A stretch of 64,000 nucleotides of DNA from positions 6,696,001 to 6,760,000 of the forward strand of contig NC_052128.1 of the NCBI RefSeq assembly GCF_012273895.1, given 5' to 3'. Below the pieces are notes generated by a model. The model ran no database searches and was not told the origin of the DNA. It was given only the letters and a program-made list of their open reading frames with translations. Of the stretch, positions 11,754 to 23,037 are shown piece after piece (within the stretch, counting starts at the first letter, position 1; every line of letters starts with the position of its first letter). Origin of the DNA: Zerene cesonia (Eukaryota; Arthropoda; Insecta; Lepidoptera; Pieridae). The translations under genes were made by a program, and so were the position numbers.

Positions 11754-13829
11754 ATGCCAAAGAAAAAGACAGGTCAACGTAAAAAAGCTGAAAAGCAAAA
11801 GCTACGTCAGAAGGAAATTCGTAATGCAAGAGGTCATATTGACTTAGCTCAACATCCATGCAATCTACCCATGGAATGTGATAAGTGCCAAAAGTAAATG
11901 TTTTGTTTATGCAATCTTTGATAATATTTAGTTTATGGTATGTTTTGTACCTTACATGATAATTGGTTTTGTAGGAAACAGAAAAGTCGGGCTTTCTGTT
12001 ATTTCTGTTCAGCCCTGCAGCGCCTGCCTGTGTGCGCGCAATGCGGAAAGGTAAAATGTATGCTGAAGTCTGGTGACTGCGTAGTGCGCCATCCGGGCGT
12101 CTACACCACTGGCATGGGCATGGTCGTAAGTAACGTTTCTATTTATGATTAACAAAACTGTTGTGCTTTCGTCTTAGTGTATCTATAGTTAGAGATTTGG
12201 AGCAATTATGATAGAAATGTCTTATTAATTACAGGGTGCAATCTGTGACTTTTGTGAGGCGTGGGTATGTCACGGAAGGAAGTGCTTACAGTCTCACGCA
12301 TGCACTTGTCCTCTAGCTGACGCTGTCTGCATTGAGTGTGAAAGAGGTAAATATTTTTAAAGACCCTTTTTTCATAATTTATGTTTATATTTATTTATTA
12401 ATATTGATATGGCTAGTAAAAAAATACATTTTTGAGTATTAATATAATATAATTATCTGAGGTGTGTGGGAGCATGGTGGGCGAGTATTCCGCTGCTGCT
12501 TCTGCCAGGGCTTTCTCTGTGAAGATGACCAATTTGAGCACCAAGCCTCCTGTCAAGTGTTGGAATCTGAGACATATAAATGTGAGTTGAAATCATATAT
12601 TGAATAACTGCTAGATGCTACGCTAGATTCAAACATACCAAATGTGTGTTTATGATCAAGAGTGACTACACACTAATGAGTTATTTGAACTGATTTTTAA
12701 ATATCTTGAACATTACACACAACATTTGTAAACTCTTCAGTTTAGTTGAGTTGTAAACTAAATATACCTTAATTAAAATCAGGCCTTACCTTATTTTTAA
12801 AGTTTGTTTATGTCATAACCTCGGTCTTCAAAATCGATATATGGGCTGATGATGATGATGTCTATTTCATTTAAATCTAAAGCAAATACAAAATAAATAT
12901 GTGATTGTGGGTGCGTATGTTGCAGGCCAGTCATGTAATCGCCTGGGGCAGTACTCGTGCCTGCGCTGCAAGACATGCTTTTGTGAGGAGCACGTGCGGC
13001 GGCGAGGCGCCAAACCGACCCGCGGCCCTCCGCCTTGCCCACGCTGTGCCTACTCGCTGCATGTCACATCAGATCTAGCTATGTCCAGTATGTAACAGTT
13101 TCTGATATTTAATTTATCACAACTCTATTATCTTATTAGAAATTAACTCCTGTGATTCATGCTCAGCTTGTGATGACTTTTATTATCAATCTCATAATTT
13201 TTATTGAAGTAGGTAGGCATAATGCATTTTTGTGATTTTACACATTTAAGCATTATAAAATTAACTAAATTTGGCCCATTTTCCAATTCAGCCTAAACTG
13301 GTTTTCTGTCTGTAGGAAAATCAATCGATAAAATGAGATTGTGTTATATGTACATTTAGCAAAATAATGTTTGTATTTGCAGCACGGTCACATCGCTATG
13401 GACGACAAGGGACTGCGGCACCTGAAGATGACGACTATGGGGACTACTCCTCCTATGGCCAAACTGGTATGCAATTATTATAGAATAGATAAATATGATA
13501 ACAATGATGCACATTTAAATAAAAAAAATGCTTTCAACAATAACATTTTTAAACTACTATATAGTCTTACCTTGAACTCACATAAATATACATATAAACT
13601 AAAATATATTAATAGTGATTGAGTGTTAGAAGTTATGAGTTGATCTTTGATTTATCAATATTTAAATGTTTCAGCTGATTATGATAATGAGGAAGCTGGC
13701 GACTACTCATACTCGGAGTCTGAAGATGAAGATGAAGAAGAAGAGAGTGAGGAAAGCTCTGAAGAAGAGTCCAAGGAGCCTGCTCAGACATCTGAGGACG
13801 GCGCTTCGACAGCTGATGGCAAATCTTAA
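11754..13829 (+). CDS. ZNF330: ZNF330/NOA36, complete seven-exon gene
   Basis: Orthologue of the nucleolar and centromere-associated zinc protein ZNF330 (NOA36); its biochemical role is poorly defined. Exons: 11754-11893, 11975-12125, 12235-12346, 12462-12581, 12926-13087, 13383-13466 and 13675-13829. All introns are GT-AG, and the coding total is 924 nt (307 residues plus stop; human 320). The start MPKKKTGQRKKAEKQK is the conserved basic N-terminus. About nine CxxC pairs follow, including CDKC, CYFC, CAQC, CDFC, CCFC, CLRC and CPRC, with the signatures GAICDFCEAWVCHGRKC and CEDDQFEHQASCQVLE. After STRSHRYGRQ the tail is acidic and serine-rich, with long E/D runs. It is intact on one contig, so it is the most reliable gene here. 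Confidence 0.96.
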
Positions 13830-13864
13830 TTATATACTATGCACTTCGTAGCAATGATATTTAT

Positions 13865-13870
13865 ATTAAA
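13865..13870 (+). terminator. ZNF330: ZNF330 poly(A) signal (ATTAAA variant)
   Basis: ATTAAA lies 36 nt after the ZNF330 stop codon, followed by a T-rich stretch with gtgttttt. No canonical AATAAA is nearer. Confidence 0.45.
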
Positions 13871-14064
13871 TGTATTTTAATATCAACCCTGTGTTTTTAT
13901 TGAGAAAAGTAAAGTTTTATCATTTAATTAGCCATTTACTCTGTACTACTTTACTATTTAGTCCTTTTAACCTCTATAATTGAATTACTTTCCCAAATTA
14001 TGCAGAATATAAATTTCCGAAAATCCTTCATCATTAGTGACAGAATTTCTTATATGTATAAAAT

Positions 14065-14164
14065 NNNNNNNNNNNNNNNNNNNNNNNNNNNNNNNNNNNN
14101 NNNNNNNNNNNNNNNNNNNNNNNNNNNNNNNNNNNNNNNNNNNNNNNNNNNNNNNNNNNNNNNN
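14065..14164. other. Assembly gap, 100 N
   Basis: A fixed-size join between the ZNF330 contig and the first Graf allele. Both Graf alleles begin at the identical base after their gaps (14165 and 38211). Confidence 0.95.
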
Positions 14165-14525
14165 ATATGTGTAATTGTTTTGTGGATAATGTTGTTGATT
14201 GCGCAGTTACAATAGTATTTGGATTAAGTTTTTCTTCTATGTTCTACTGTCTGTTATCCTAAATAAAGAAAACAAATTTCAGCACTTTCGTCATAATTTA
14301 GTCAAATAATCATAAATAATAAGTTGAAGCTAGGGTAGTTAAATGTTATTGTGACTACAGGTACAAAGTATTTCTGTTTTTTTACTCTTCTAAGTGTTTT
14401 TACTCTTCTTCTTTTACTAATCTAAATGTTTTTGAACTTTGTAACACATATTCTTTTTTTTGTGATAAGAAGTATTTTATCACGGTTTTATTAATTAGTT
14501 TTATTGTAGTTGGTAACATTCTAAT

Positions 14526-14577
14526 TTGACAGTTCACCCGATTTGTATTTCGTAACATAATGACAGCTACGCGTCAA
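14526..14577. promoter_or_regulatory. Graf upstream region with TTGACA-type motifs
   Basis: TTGACA at 14526-14531, TGACAG at 14561-14566 and CGTCAA at 14572-14577 lie about 230-280 bp before the Graf start codon. The same bases are present in the other allele at about 38572-38623. Confidence 0.3.
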
Positions 14578-14806
14578 TAGTACAAGTCTGAAGTCTGAAC
14601 GTTGAGCATCGCTCTTTGAACAATGTTCTGAAACCAAAATACTGTGTTCGCTTTTTTATTAACTTTACTGTAGTGTAGTTAAGTTTTGATAACAGTATTT
14701 AAAGAAACGTGTTGTGTCTTGTTTCGATAGTGGGTGTTTGTAGAGCGATGGTGTTTATGTTAAGGTGAAAGTGATATCGCAGTGCAGTGAGGACGAAGGT
14801 ACAAGG

Positions 14807-17653
14807 ATGGGCGTGGGTCTGCAGCCGCTGGAGTTCACCGAGTGCCTTCAGGATAGCCCGCACTTCCGCGAAAACCTGCAAAGGCACGAGAAGGAGCTCG
14901 AGCGCACCAGCCAGCAGATCAAACGACTCATCAAGGAGGTCAAGGATGTCGTCCAAGCGGCCAAACGTGAGTTCGACACTTCCTTATATACATAACACGT
15001 AAACGACCTGCTAGGAAATATTTCTGACCTAATCAAAATTATGTCTACATTTACACACTGATTTTTTATTTTTATAGCTAACTCAAAATTTATAACTATT
15101 CTTTGAGAAAATTCATATAATTTATAAGCTTAATATGAATCGGTGCGAGTCGATCCTATTATAAATGGCAAGTATCTCACATAAATTAAGTAAATAATTG
15201 AGTGTATTCAGTATTGTGGTGATTGGTTGATTGCAGTGACAAGTGCACACAATGCTGCTGGCTGTGCTTGACATTATGTAACCTTGGAGCACATAAGTGG
15301 GTTATTTGCTATTGAAAGTATCATGTAATTCCCACAATGATTGCTTACAAACTGTTCCCTGGTCTGTCTACATGATTTTTGTTATCAACAAACAATAATA
15401 CTTTAAAAATATATTTATGAAAATGTGGTGGATTGTGTAAATCAGAATACCTACTATAATTCAGATTCCAAAATCCAGTCTGAATGAAATTACACTCAAT
15501 AAATCATTAAAAGAATGTGCTTCATGCATCAGCTGGTTGTCAGCTATTCACCCAGCATGACTGCATTTAGTTAAATGTGTGCCAGTGTATTTCTTGATTA
15601 ATTTATGTGTAATTGCCTGTAATATACAGACAACACCTTTGTATATTTTTTATCTTATAATTACATTCTATCTGATACAATAGCTCTGATGTAAAATAGA
15701 ATTTTGGTTAATTGGCTTATATTTATTAACTTACAAATGATTATTTAAAAAAAAAAGATAAATAATAAAGTAGCCATGAATAAAAGAACAGTAGCCATCA
15801 AATCTCATAATAAAATTTAAAACCAGTATGTATTGTAAAAGATGAATTAATTATTAAATGGTATCAGAAATAGTGGTTATTGAATAGTCTAACAGAGTTT
15901 ACAATAAAACAGTGGTGTGAGTGAACCAGAATTGACAGTGTGTGAATGAGTCACATCTGGTCGACTGTCCATAACTGACACCAACACATCTCATATATTA
16001 GGTAATGCTTATCGCTCCTACATACATGCACTACACATTAATTCAAATATATATATATATATTCTAGTTACATATAATTATATGCTAATGTATAGTAAAC
16101 ATCAGCAATCACATTAACATGTATACATTTTTATTGCTCTTAACATGAATGAATTGTACTGTAATTATCCTAGTATCTATATTGTCTGCATAAAGCTGTA
16201 TGCTTATGTTATTAATCAATAACTAATTGGCTATATCTTTAATTGACTTAACATTAACAGGTATAAAAAATGCTCCTCATAAAAAGAGAATAATCTGCAA
16301 AATAAATTACAAACTCACAGTAGACATTAAAATGAAACAATGTATAAAAATATGCCTGATTAAATTCTTTATGTGGTGCTTAGTTATCTATTCTAATCAA
16401 ATAGGGTGTAGATAGAATCACATTCCTTACAAATGACTTTACCAATTGGAGCAATAACTCTAACAAACATTATAAATTGGTTTGCTTCTAATAAGGTCAT
16501 CCATTATTCTTCAAATACATATCCATGAATGAATTTGAGGTACCAAAGCTGACATTAACCTACTAAGTATTTAATAGTATGAAAATATTATATTTTACTC
16601 TAGCCTACTATAATATGCAATACTTTATAGATTTCCTGTTAATATTGTTTATTTTTTATCTTGAAGGTATTTTTTAATAAATTTTGATGTCAAATATAAT
16701 ATTTTTTGTCAACATAATTGTAATTAGGATTGAGCAATATTATGGTGATAAGGTATTGATAAACTGCTGATAACATATCAGTCTTCAAGGTATGCTACAC
16801 TTATGTACACACAATTTGCTGTAATAACATTCATTTTATGACTTAACTGAAGGCTTATGTACCATAACCTTTTAGAAGTTTCACAATACATGTTATTAGT
16901 CTTATAAAATATGTATTGAGCAAATATTGAGAGAAAAGGCTGTGCAATATGAGATAATATTCCACAATAACGAATCTAACTGGGTCTAACCAAATAGTTT
17001 GTGTTCACGTCCATTACATGAAAAAGTCACTCATAGCATCATATTTCAAAACCAGGAAAATGTGATAAAAACATTCCTATCCGCAACACTCACAAAGGAA
17101 CTTACAAAGTTTTTATTTTTATATTATTTGTGCAAAGTATAAATGTAGCAGCATACGCACCAAATAATCACCTAATAACCACTCTCTGATACTTCTACAG
17201 TCATCATTCTCCTTTCACTTAAGTTATGATTTGATTTTTGTCAACATTCAGGTATTTGTCATTATATGTCATTTTTCCCGTCCCCAGTCAACCTAATAAC
17301 ACTTAGATCTCTATGGCTTCGAGGTAAGGGGGTGATAAAATTCTCATGCCACAATGTTCGTTCTTATACTCCTGCAAAACGGCTCAACCAATTGTGAAAT
17401 TTTGTATGCATATCGGTAAGGCTGAACAGCGTTTGCCGGGTCAGCTAGTTAGTACATATAAATGCAATGTAAACGACACATTTGTTACGGTGCAGGGCTG
17501 GGCGCGGCGCAGCTGGCGCTGGCAAGCAGCATGGAGCAGTTCGAGTTCGCGTGCATCGGCGCGTCCATGACGGAGGACGAGCGCGTCATCAGCCACTCGC
17601 TGCAGCACTTCGCGCACCTCATCCGCACCATCGAGGACGAGCGCGACCGCATG
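14807..17653 (+). CDS. Graf: Graf (ARHGAP26-type RhoGAP), BAR exons 1-2, allele A
   Basis: Graf proteins bind curved membranes through a BAR domain, inactivate Rho/Cdc42 through a RhoGAP domain, and act in clathrin-independent endocytosis and adhesion. Exon 1 is 14807-14966. It starts MGVGLQPLEFTECLQDSPHF, which aligns with the GRAF start (LEF, DSPHFRE, then the charged first BAR helix). Exon 2 is 17496-17653 (RLGAAQLALASSMEQFEF, then CIGASMTEDER and the conserved IEDERDRM). The junction codon is C|GG, and exon 2 ends in phase 0 before gtgagt. Intron 1 is about 2.5 kb. This copy stops at the gap at 22562; exons 3-5 are seen only in allele B. The ATG at 14807 is chosen because it fits the family start exactly. 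Confidence 0.93.
17300..17449. mobile_element. Helitron-like non-autonomous element (allele A)
   Basis: Ends in gccgggtcagctag followed by T. The CTAG end flanked by T is what Helitrons use when they insert between A and T. A related, longer copy lies at 17860-18033, and allele B carries both (41341-41484 and 41890-42063). It lies directly before Graf exon 2. Family assignment is inference. Confidence 0.45.
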
Positions 17654-17859
17654 GTGAGTCGCCCTGCCGCCGCACACAGCCACGCTTTGTGTACAAGTCG
17701 GCGCGTCTCAGCTGTGAGACTGACTTGTGACTTGCCACTTGGTAGCGAATTGGGGACACGATCGAACAAATTAGAGAGTTATTAGTATCGTAGTTATTGA
17801 TGTTATGTTCAAAATATGATAAACTATAAAAACATTCAAACTTCAACTCATCTTATATA

Positions 17860-18033
17860 TTAAATTCTCGTGTCACAATGTTAGTCTCTATACTCCTCCG
17901 AAACGGCTTGACCGATTCCTCTGAAATTTGGTAAGCATATTGGGTAGGTCTGAGAATCGGCTAACATCTATTTTTCATACCACTAAACGATAAGAGTAAG
18001 GCAGAACAGCGTTTGCCGGGTGCAGCTAGTATT
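17860..18033. mobile_element. Helitron-like non-autonomous element, second copy (allele A)
   Basis: The blocks ttctcgtgtcacaatgttag, cctccgaaacggcttgacc, gagaatcggctaacatctat and aggcagaacagcgtttgccg end in gcagctag plus T. This is a very common lepidopteran repeat type with a CTAG terminus. Confidence 0.5.
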
Positions 18034-18090
18034 TATGTATATGTATTAAGTGTAAATGAAAACCCTTGAAGTCAATCTAAGATTGTCTTA

Positions 18091-18424
18091 TTTTTTTTTT
18101 TTTATTATGTCATAGCGGGCAGCTGAGCTGGTGGTTCGCCTGATGGTAAGCGATCACCACCGCCCATAAACATTCGCAAAAGTAGTAAGTACCTCTGTGA
18201 ATGCGCTGCCCGCTTTTATGGAGTAAGGGAAAAGGAAAGGATTAACGACTGGAAAGAAGGAATGGACTGGGATGGGTGAGGAAAAGGAAACGGGCCTCCG
18301 GCTCCCCCACTCACCGTACGAAACACAGTGGCATGCCACTATTTCACGCCGGTTTTCTGTGGGGTGTGGTACTTCCCCGGTGCGAGCTGGCCCAATTCGT
18401 GCCGAAGCGTGCTCGACTACCACA
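18091..18424 (-). mobile_element. SINE-like retroposon, copy 2 (allele A)
   Basis: A well-preserved copy with poly(T) at 18091-18103 on the left, so the tail is poly(A) on the minus strand. The allelic copy is at 42128-42459. Confidence 0.75.
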
Positions 18425-18439
18425 ATAAAACTTATTACA

Positions 18440-18620
18440 AAATGAGACCTTTGAGTATTCGTCGTAAGGGCCTGGATGTCTTATTTCTGTTTAAACTAAT
18501 ACATGGTTGTGTGGACTGTCCAGAACTCCTCTCACGCATTCAGATAGAAGTTCCACGTCTTAGTAGCCGGTTGGAAAATAGGAAGACCTTTAAATTATAA
18601 TATTGTGAACCGAATAAATA
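18440..18620 (+). mobile_element. LINE reverse-transcriptase C-terminal fragment (allele A)
   Basis: Translates to a short frame with RRKGLDVLFLFKLIHG then CVDCPELLSRIQIEVPR, the conserved tail region of non-LTR reverse transcriptase proteins (RR, flykl, DCPELL, VPR). It is truncated at both ends and ends in aataaataaaaaaaa. The allelic copy is at 42476-42655. Confidence 0.65.
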
Positions 18621-18694
18621 AAAAAAAAGATATGCATTCGTTTATAAATACGTATTCGCCATTCGTAGATAAGATTTCCGATAAAAGCCATTAA

Positions 18695-18835
18695 TGAGTC
18701 ATTAAAGGTTTATCGATAGTAGGTCAAATGTACCGACGTAGCGAACGCAGCCAGCGTCTGGTCGGCGGGCGATGGAAAGTGGCGCCCGCAACCGCGCCCG
18801 CGCCGACGCGGGAATCCGCACTAATGAGATTTGTT
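18695..18835. promoter_or_regulatory. Candidate intronic regulatory cluster in Graf intron 2
   Basis: TTAATGAGTCATTAA, an AP-1-type site inside a 15-bp palindrome, precedes TATCGATA (18711-18718, the insect DRE motif). A GC-rich stretch follows to about 18825. The whole cluster is kept in allele B near 42729-42850, but so is all surrounding DNA, so conservation adds little. Confidence 0.3.
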
Positions 18836-20270
18836 TATGTGGGAAAATGTGATTATTATTAATGTCGTCAAGTAATTGAATCGAACTTTCGAAACTTATT
18901 TAAAGGAGAGATTAGCACGAGCGTTAGCCAAACGTCGATCGCAACATAATTGTTTACTGATTTACGGTAGAGCTTTAACAATTTTAAATGATGTTTCTAG
19001 GTTGCAGAAAAAGTCATACTCGATTTACTTTCAGAAAATAATAACACTTTCTTTAACACTCGCATGAGAACATAAACTTATTCTGGAAGAAATAACAACT
19101 TAATATAACAACAAATAACGACAATTTCCACTACATGTTGCGTAAATGGAGGACGAATTGACGATAAAGACTTTCGCTTTCGTAGCGCTTATATGTAAAC
19201 TTAAATTCAAACATATAAAAAAATCTCACTTATAAAGTGTTTCAATGCTATAAAACTAAAAATTAATAAACTTAAACGCTTTAAATGGCAACGTTTGTAT
19301 TTTTAAGTTATTTTTTATGATTTGTACGAGCGTATGTCATATTCTGCACAGTCTAAGTATGACTGTTAAACTATGATATTGCTATTCTTCTACATCTGTT
19401 TTATACTCTCTTTTAGGGTATTTTAAAAGTAAGGTAGGTAAACACATGAGCAGAAAAAAAAACAATCTTTTTCATAATTATTTGACACTGAAGAGTGCAT
19501 TTTTATGTGCAGTTGACCTTGTACATTTCTAGGTCTTTGTGAAAAACGAAATTTAACATAGTTAAAATCCGCTGGAATGTCAGTAATCACAAGGTCATTC
19601 GCTCTAAAAGGTTGATACAATTTTAAAAGTGTGACAAAGTGTACACGCAAAAGGCCCTGTAACCTTGCACGATTCCCACGACCTTCCGCCGGGAACACTT
19701 TCGCTGGCCGCGCCGCGCATACGAATGGCCGCTCCGCCGCACTTGGCGCTATGGCACTACGCCTCTTATGGCGGTACAGTTGAGTGTGGATACGCTATTA
19801 TACTTCGCGTTATACTGAGGACAGAGCGGCGATTGAAGCGCATATGAAAGGGTCGAAAACGAAAGTGTTAACAACTTAATTGGAAAGCTAGAAACTGATA
19901 TTGATTTTCATAGCTGTTATTGCTTATGCCGCACCTTAGGTTTGCGGGGATAGCAATCCAGTAGCCGGTCCGGTCGAGATATGTGCATTACGCACGTAAT
20001 TATAACAAATGGTTATTTTTCAACCTTATCTATCATCATAATATAAAAGGTTTTGAAAATTATTCAAACGTTAAAATCTATGTTATTCCTTAGTATCGAA
20101 ATCGTAAACAAACGTAACATATGCACAACGAGTGAAGCCGGAGCGCACCGCTAGTAAAAATATAAAAATATATTACTCCGAAAATCTGAACGATTTATAA
20201 TGCAATGCTTCTTAGACTACTAGTGGGCGTAATACATGGGCATACAAAAATTTAGAGAAGAGACCAGTTT

Positions 20271-20614
20271 TTTTTTTTTTTTTTTTTTATGTCATAGCGG
20301 GCAGCTGAGCTGGTGGTTCGCCTGATGGTAAGCGATCACCACCGCCCATAAACATTCGCAAAGGTAGTACCTCCGTGAATGCGCTGCCCGCTTTTATGGG
20401 GTAAGGGAAATGGAAAGGATTAACGACTGGAAAGAAGGAATGGACTAGGACGGGTGAGGAAAAGGAAACGGGCCTCCGGCTCCCCCACTCACCGTACGAA
20501 ACACAGTGGCATGCCACTATTTCACGCCGGTTTTCTGTGGGGGTGTGGTACTTCCCCGGTGCGAGCTGGCCCAATTCGTGCCGAAGCGTGCTCGACTCCC
20601 ACAAAAGTCACACA
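20271..20614 (-). mobile_element. SINE-like retroposon, copy 3: present only in allele A
   Basis: Poly(T) starts the element and ctcgactcccac lies near the other end. It is flanked by cagttt at 20265-20270 and 20615-20620. Allele B has an uninterrupted empty site, agagaccagtttatgtgtcg, near 44251-44270. A poly(A) tail, a short target duplication and an empty allele together show insertion by reverse transcription. Confidence 0.88.
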
Positions 20615-21094
20615 CAGTTTATGTGTCGATAATGACAAGGAGTCGACTTGATGACGAGGCGGAAAACTCACGAATAAAAAGGGTCTAAGGCGTGAAATTC
20701 ACAGTCGTTAGTTCGCGCATCCGGCTCGCGGCGCCGCCCGACCGCGTCTGCTATTCATCTCTCATCACCGCTGTATCCTAGTTTGCAATGTTTATATCCG
20801 AACTATAATTGAACCTATATAATGTGTAGTATGTTACCTCTTGACGCAGATAGCTTGATAAAAAAGCTGTAGCCATGAACTATTGTTTATATCATAATCT
20901 TGTTAACCGAAAGTTTTATGCATGTCGATCACGATGTCGAAAAATTCACAGGAGTGTAGTAGTTGTGTGTAGTACGTGTACAAGACATACTTTAAAACTA
21001 CCGTTTTGTTTTATAAACACAAAGTTAAAGGATACTGAGAGCTCACTGCAGATTGCCGTTTGCTTCTTTTACATTTTAAAATACATAGTTTATT

Positions 21095-21240
21095 TCATGA
21101 GAAATCCTACTAATATTATAAATGCGAAAGTTTATAAGGATTTGTTTGTGTTTGTTGCTCTTTCACGCAAAGACTACTGAACCGATTGCAATGAAATTTG
21201 GTACGTAGACAGCTGGACAACTGGAATAACATATAGGTAT
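21095..21240. mobile_element. LINE/RTE-type 3' fragment (allele A)
   Basis: Reverse complement of the block at 6120-6335: actaatattataaatgcgaa, then ctttcacgcaaagactactg and attgcaatgaaatttggtac. The allelic copy is at 44745-44885. Confidence 0.55.
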
Positions 21241-22384
21241 AGAGTCCATATAGATATAGAGTTAGAGACATTACAAAAGCCACATTTCAGTAAAAGGAAA
21301 GTAACTACGAACATCAGCTCCATCTGTCTGGCATGTGTCAAGTTTTGTAACTAAGTAATGTCTACGTTTGGCTCCACCACGACGGTCGCTACTTTCTGTT
21401 TTCTTTTATTTTATTTTTTTATCAGAAAGTTTAGTGGAATCTCACACTATAGAACAGCTTCCTGCCGAGGCTCGGAGCTCGGATGTTGATTAGATAACGG
21501 AGCACGTAACTCACGTCGTAATCTTACCTCATTTGGAGACATTGCACAGATCACTGTAGAAGTCGACTGTTGATGAATATTTTAAAACATTCAAATCATT
21601 ATTCTGTATTTGAAAGGTTAACTTTTAATGTATGTATTCAGTTATTTACATTTTTTATACACGAAAATCGTCCTCCACTACATTATGTAATTCTATGTCA
21701 ATTAGATAATTAATCTAATCACCCAATTCTAAACTAATTGCTGTGACGTGTCGAATGTTGCTGGTTCGTGTGCAAATCCCTTGAAATCAAACACGATGAC
21801 GTTGAACTCCGTACCCGAGTTGAATGACAATAGGAAGCTATATTAGTATCAATAAAACATCGTTATGGGCAGCGCATTAATTGAGCGCATACGGCTAAGT
21901 AGCGGCGCGTGCCGTACGTGCCCCGCGCTTGCGTCACCGGCTTACTTACACGGCCTGTCCTGTATGCTGTGTACCTTATCATATTATAAATGTATAGTGA
22001 GCGAGCAAAAGTACTCTTCGTAATCACATCGACGTTTCGCTGTAAGTTCATAGTGAAAAATTGCGGATTTAAAACATCAGTACTTATAACTTTTTAGAAA
22101 CCAGCCCGGATAATTGGTCCATAATACTTATTTGTATTTGTTCTTTGTAAAATAACCGAGTTATTGTTTCTGGGTCACGTTTGCTCTATTATTGACTCCA
22201 GTGAGAGGCCTCAATAGAACCTTGTCCTTTGTTTGAACTTATCTTCACATAGATGACAAACAACACGTTTTGTGTTTTGAATCGAATATAATATGAGTTA
22301 TACAAAATCGCAAACCGCATATCGATTGCAACACAAAAAATATAACGATTTTCTAACTATTTATTTTATATCTATAAGCTATGC

Positions 22385-22465
22385 TATATAAGCACATGAA
22401 GATTGTTTTTCAGTGAAGAGATAAATTAATTCATAGTCAAGTTCGAGTACGTAAAAAATGTGAGT
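22385..22465 (+). promoter_or_regulatory. Candidate alternative promoter and first exon in Graf intron 2 (allele A)
   Basis: TATATAAG at 22385 lies 27 bp before the A of an insect initiator TTCAGTG (A at 22412). After 48 nt comes a consensus 5' splice site GTGAGT (22460-22465). All three frames of the 48 nt contain stops, so it would be a non-coding leader exon. Allele B has the same unit at 46059-46139. It could instead be a chance match, or the initiator could be a decoy acceptor (ttgtttttcag). Confidence 0.35.
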
Positions 22466-22561
22466 AATCAATGTCTATACCTTCAGTGTGCGGTCTATGG
22501 GTTACGTGTTGTAAATAATGTTGTTGTTAATAAAAGTAGTAGCGCATATTGTATGCACAGT

Positions 22562-22661
22562 NNNNNNNNNNNNNNNNNNNNNNNNNNNNNNNNNNNNNNN
22601 NNNNNNNNNNNNNNNNNNNNNNNNNNNNNNNNNNNNNNNNNNNNNNNNNNNNNNNNNNNNN
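22562..22661. other. Assembly gap, 100 N (misjoin)
   Basis: Joins allele A of Graf intron 2 to the AIFM1 contig. In allele B the same intron continues without a gap from 46235 to 48643 with no AIFM1, so this join is contradicted inside the window. Confidence 0.9.
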
Positions 22662-23037
22662 GACAGATTCGAAATTCAAATGTAATATTTTTTTATAATT
22701 AAGTGTAACAGTATTTATGGCCAGACTAAGTATTTATTGGGATACCAGCAGTACATATACAGAACATTAATACATGAACATTACAAAAACAGCTGGTCTA
22801 GCACATGTACTAATTATAGGCGTCCACAACATTCTTAATATACTTAACATTTATACTATCAGCATAAAAAAAAGAGTGTATCAAAGTAACTTAGAATTTA
22901 AAACCTCGTTTTTAAAACTTTTTATTTTATCATAAATAGAACTTGTATTGAGGTCTTTATGTCGTTTATTATTGTGCTATACTTATGGTATGCATGACTG
23001 TTATGTTTTCTTTAGAAATAAATAAATGTTTATGTAG

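Larger units (their letters stand above)
14165..22561. repeat. Haplotig A: second allele of 38211-46235
   Basis: Co-linear and nearly identical to 38211-46235, including Graf exons 1 and 2 and all intron repeats. Differences are single bases, small indels, a 344-bp retroposon present only here (20271-20614), about 46 bp near 19240-19290 present only here, and 31 bp present only in the other copy (45887-45917). Exon 2 differs by a synonymous TGC/TGT (17554 and 41589). This looks like allelic variation and not an old duplication. Confidence 0.9.

Noticed and set aside
18154..18423. Short proteins of about 90 residues shared by several loci (also 20287-20604, 42189-42458, 54023-54259)
   Set aside because: They are translations of the SINE-like retroposon, which encodes no protein.
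19665..19847. 60-codon frame in Graf intron 2 present in both alleles (43656-43838)
   Set aside because: Presence in both alleles of an otherwise near-identical intron is no evidence of coding, and no domain is visible.
22400..22459. Internal coding exon of Graf starting at the ttgtttttcag acceptor
   Set aside because: All three frames contain stops within the 48 nt, so it cannot be an in-frame coding exon; a leader exon remains possible.
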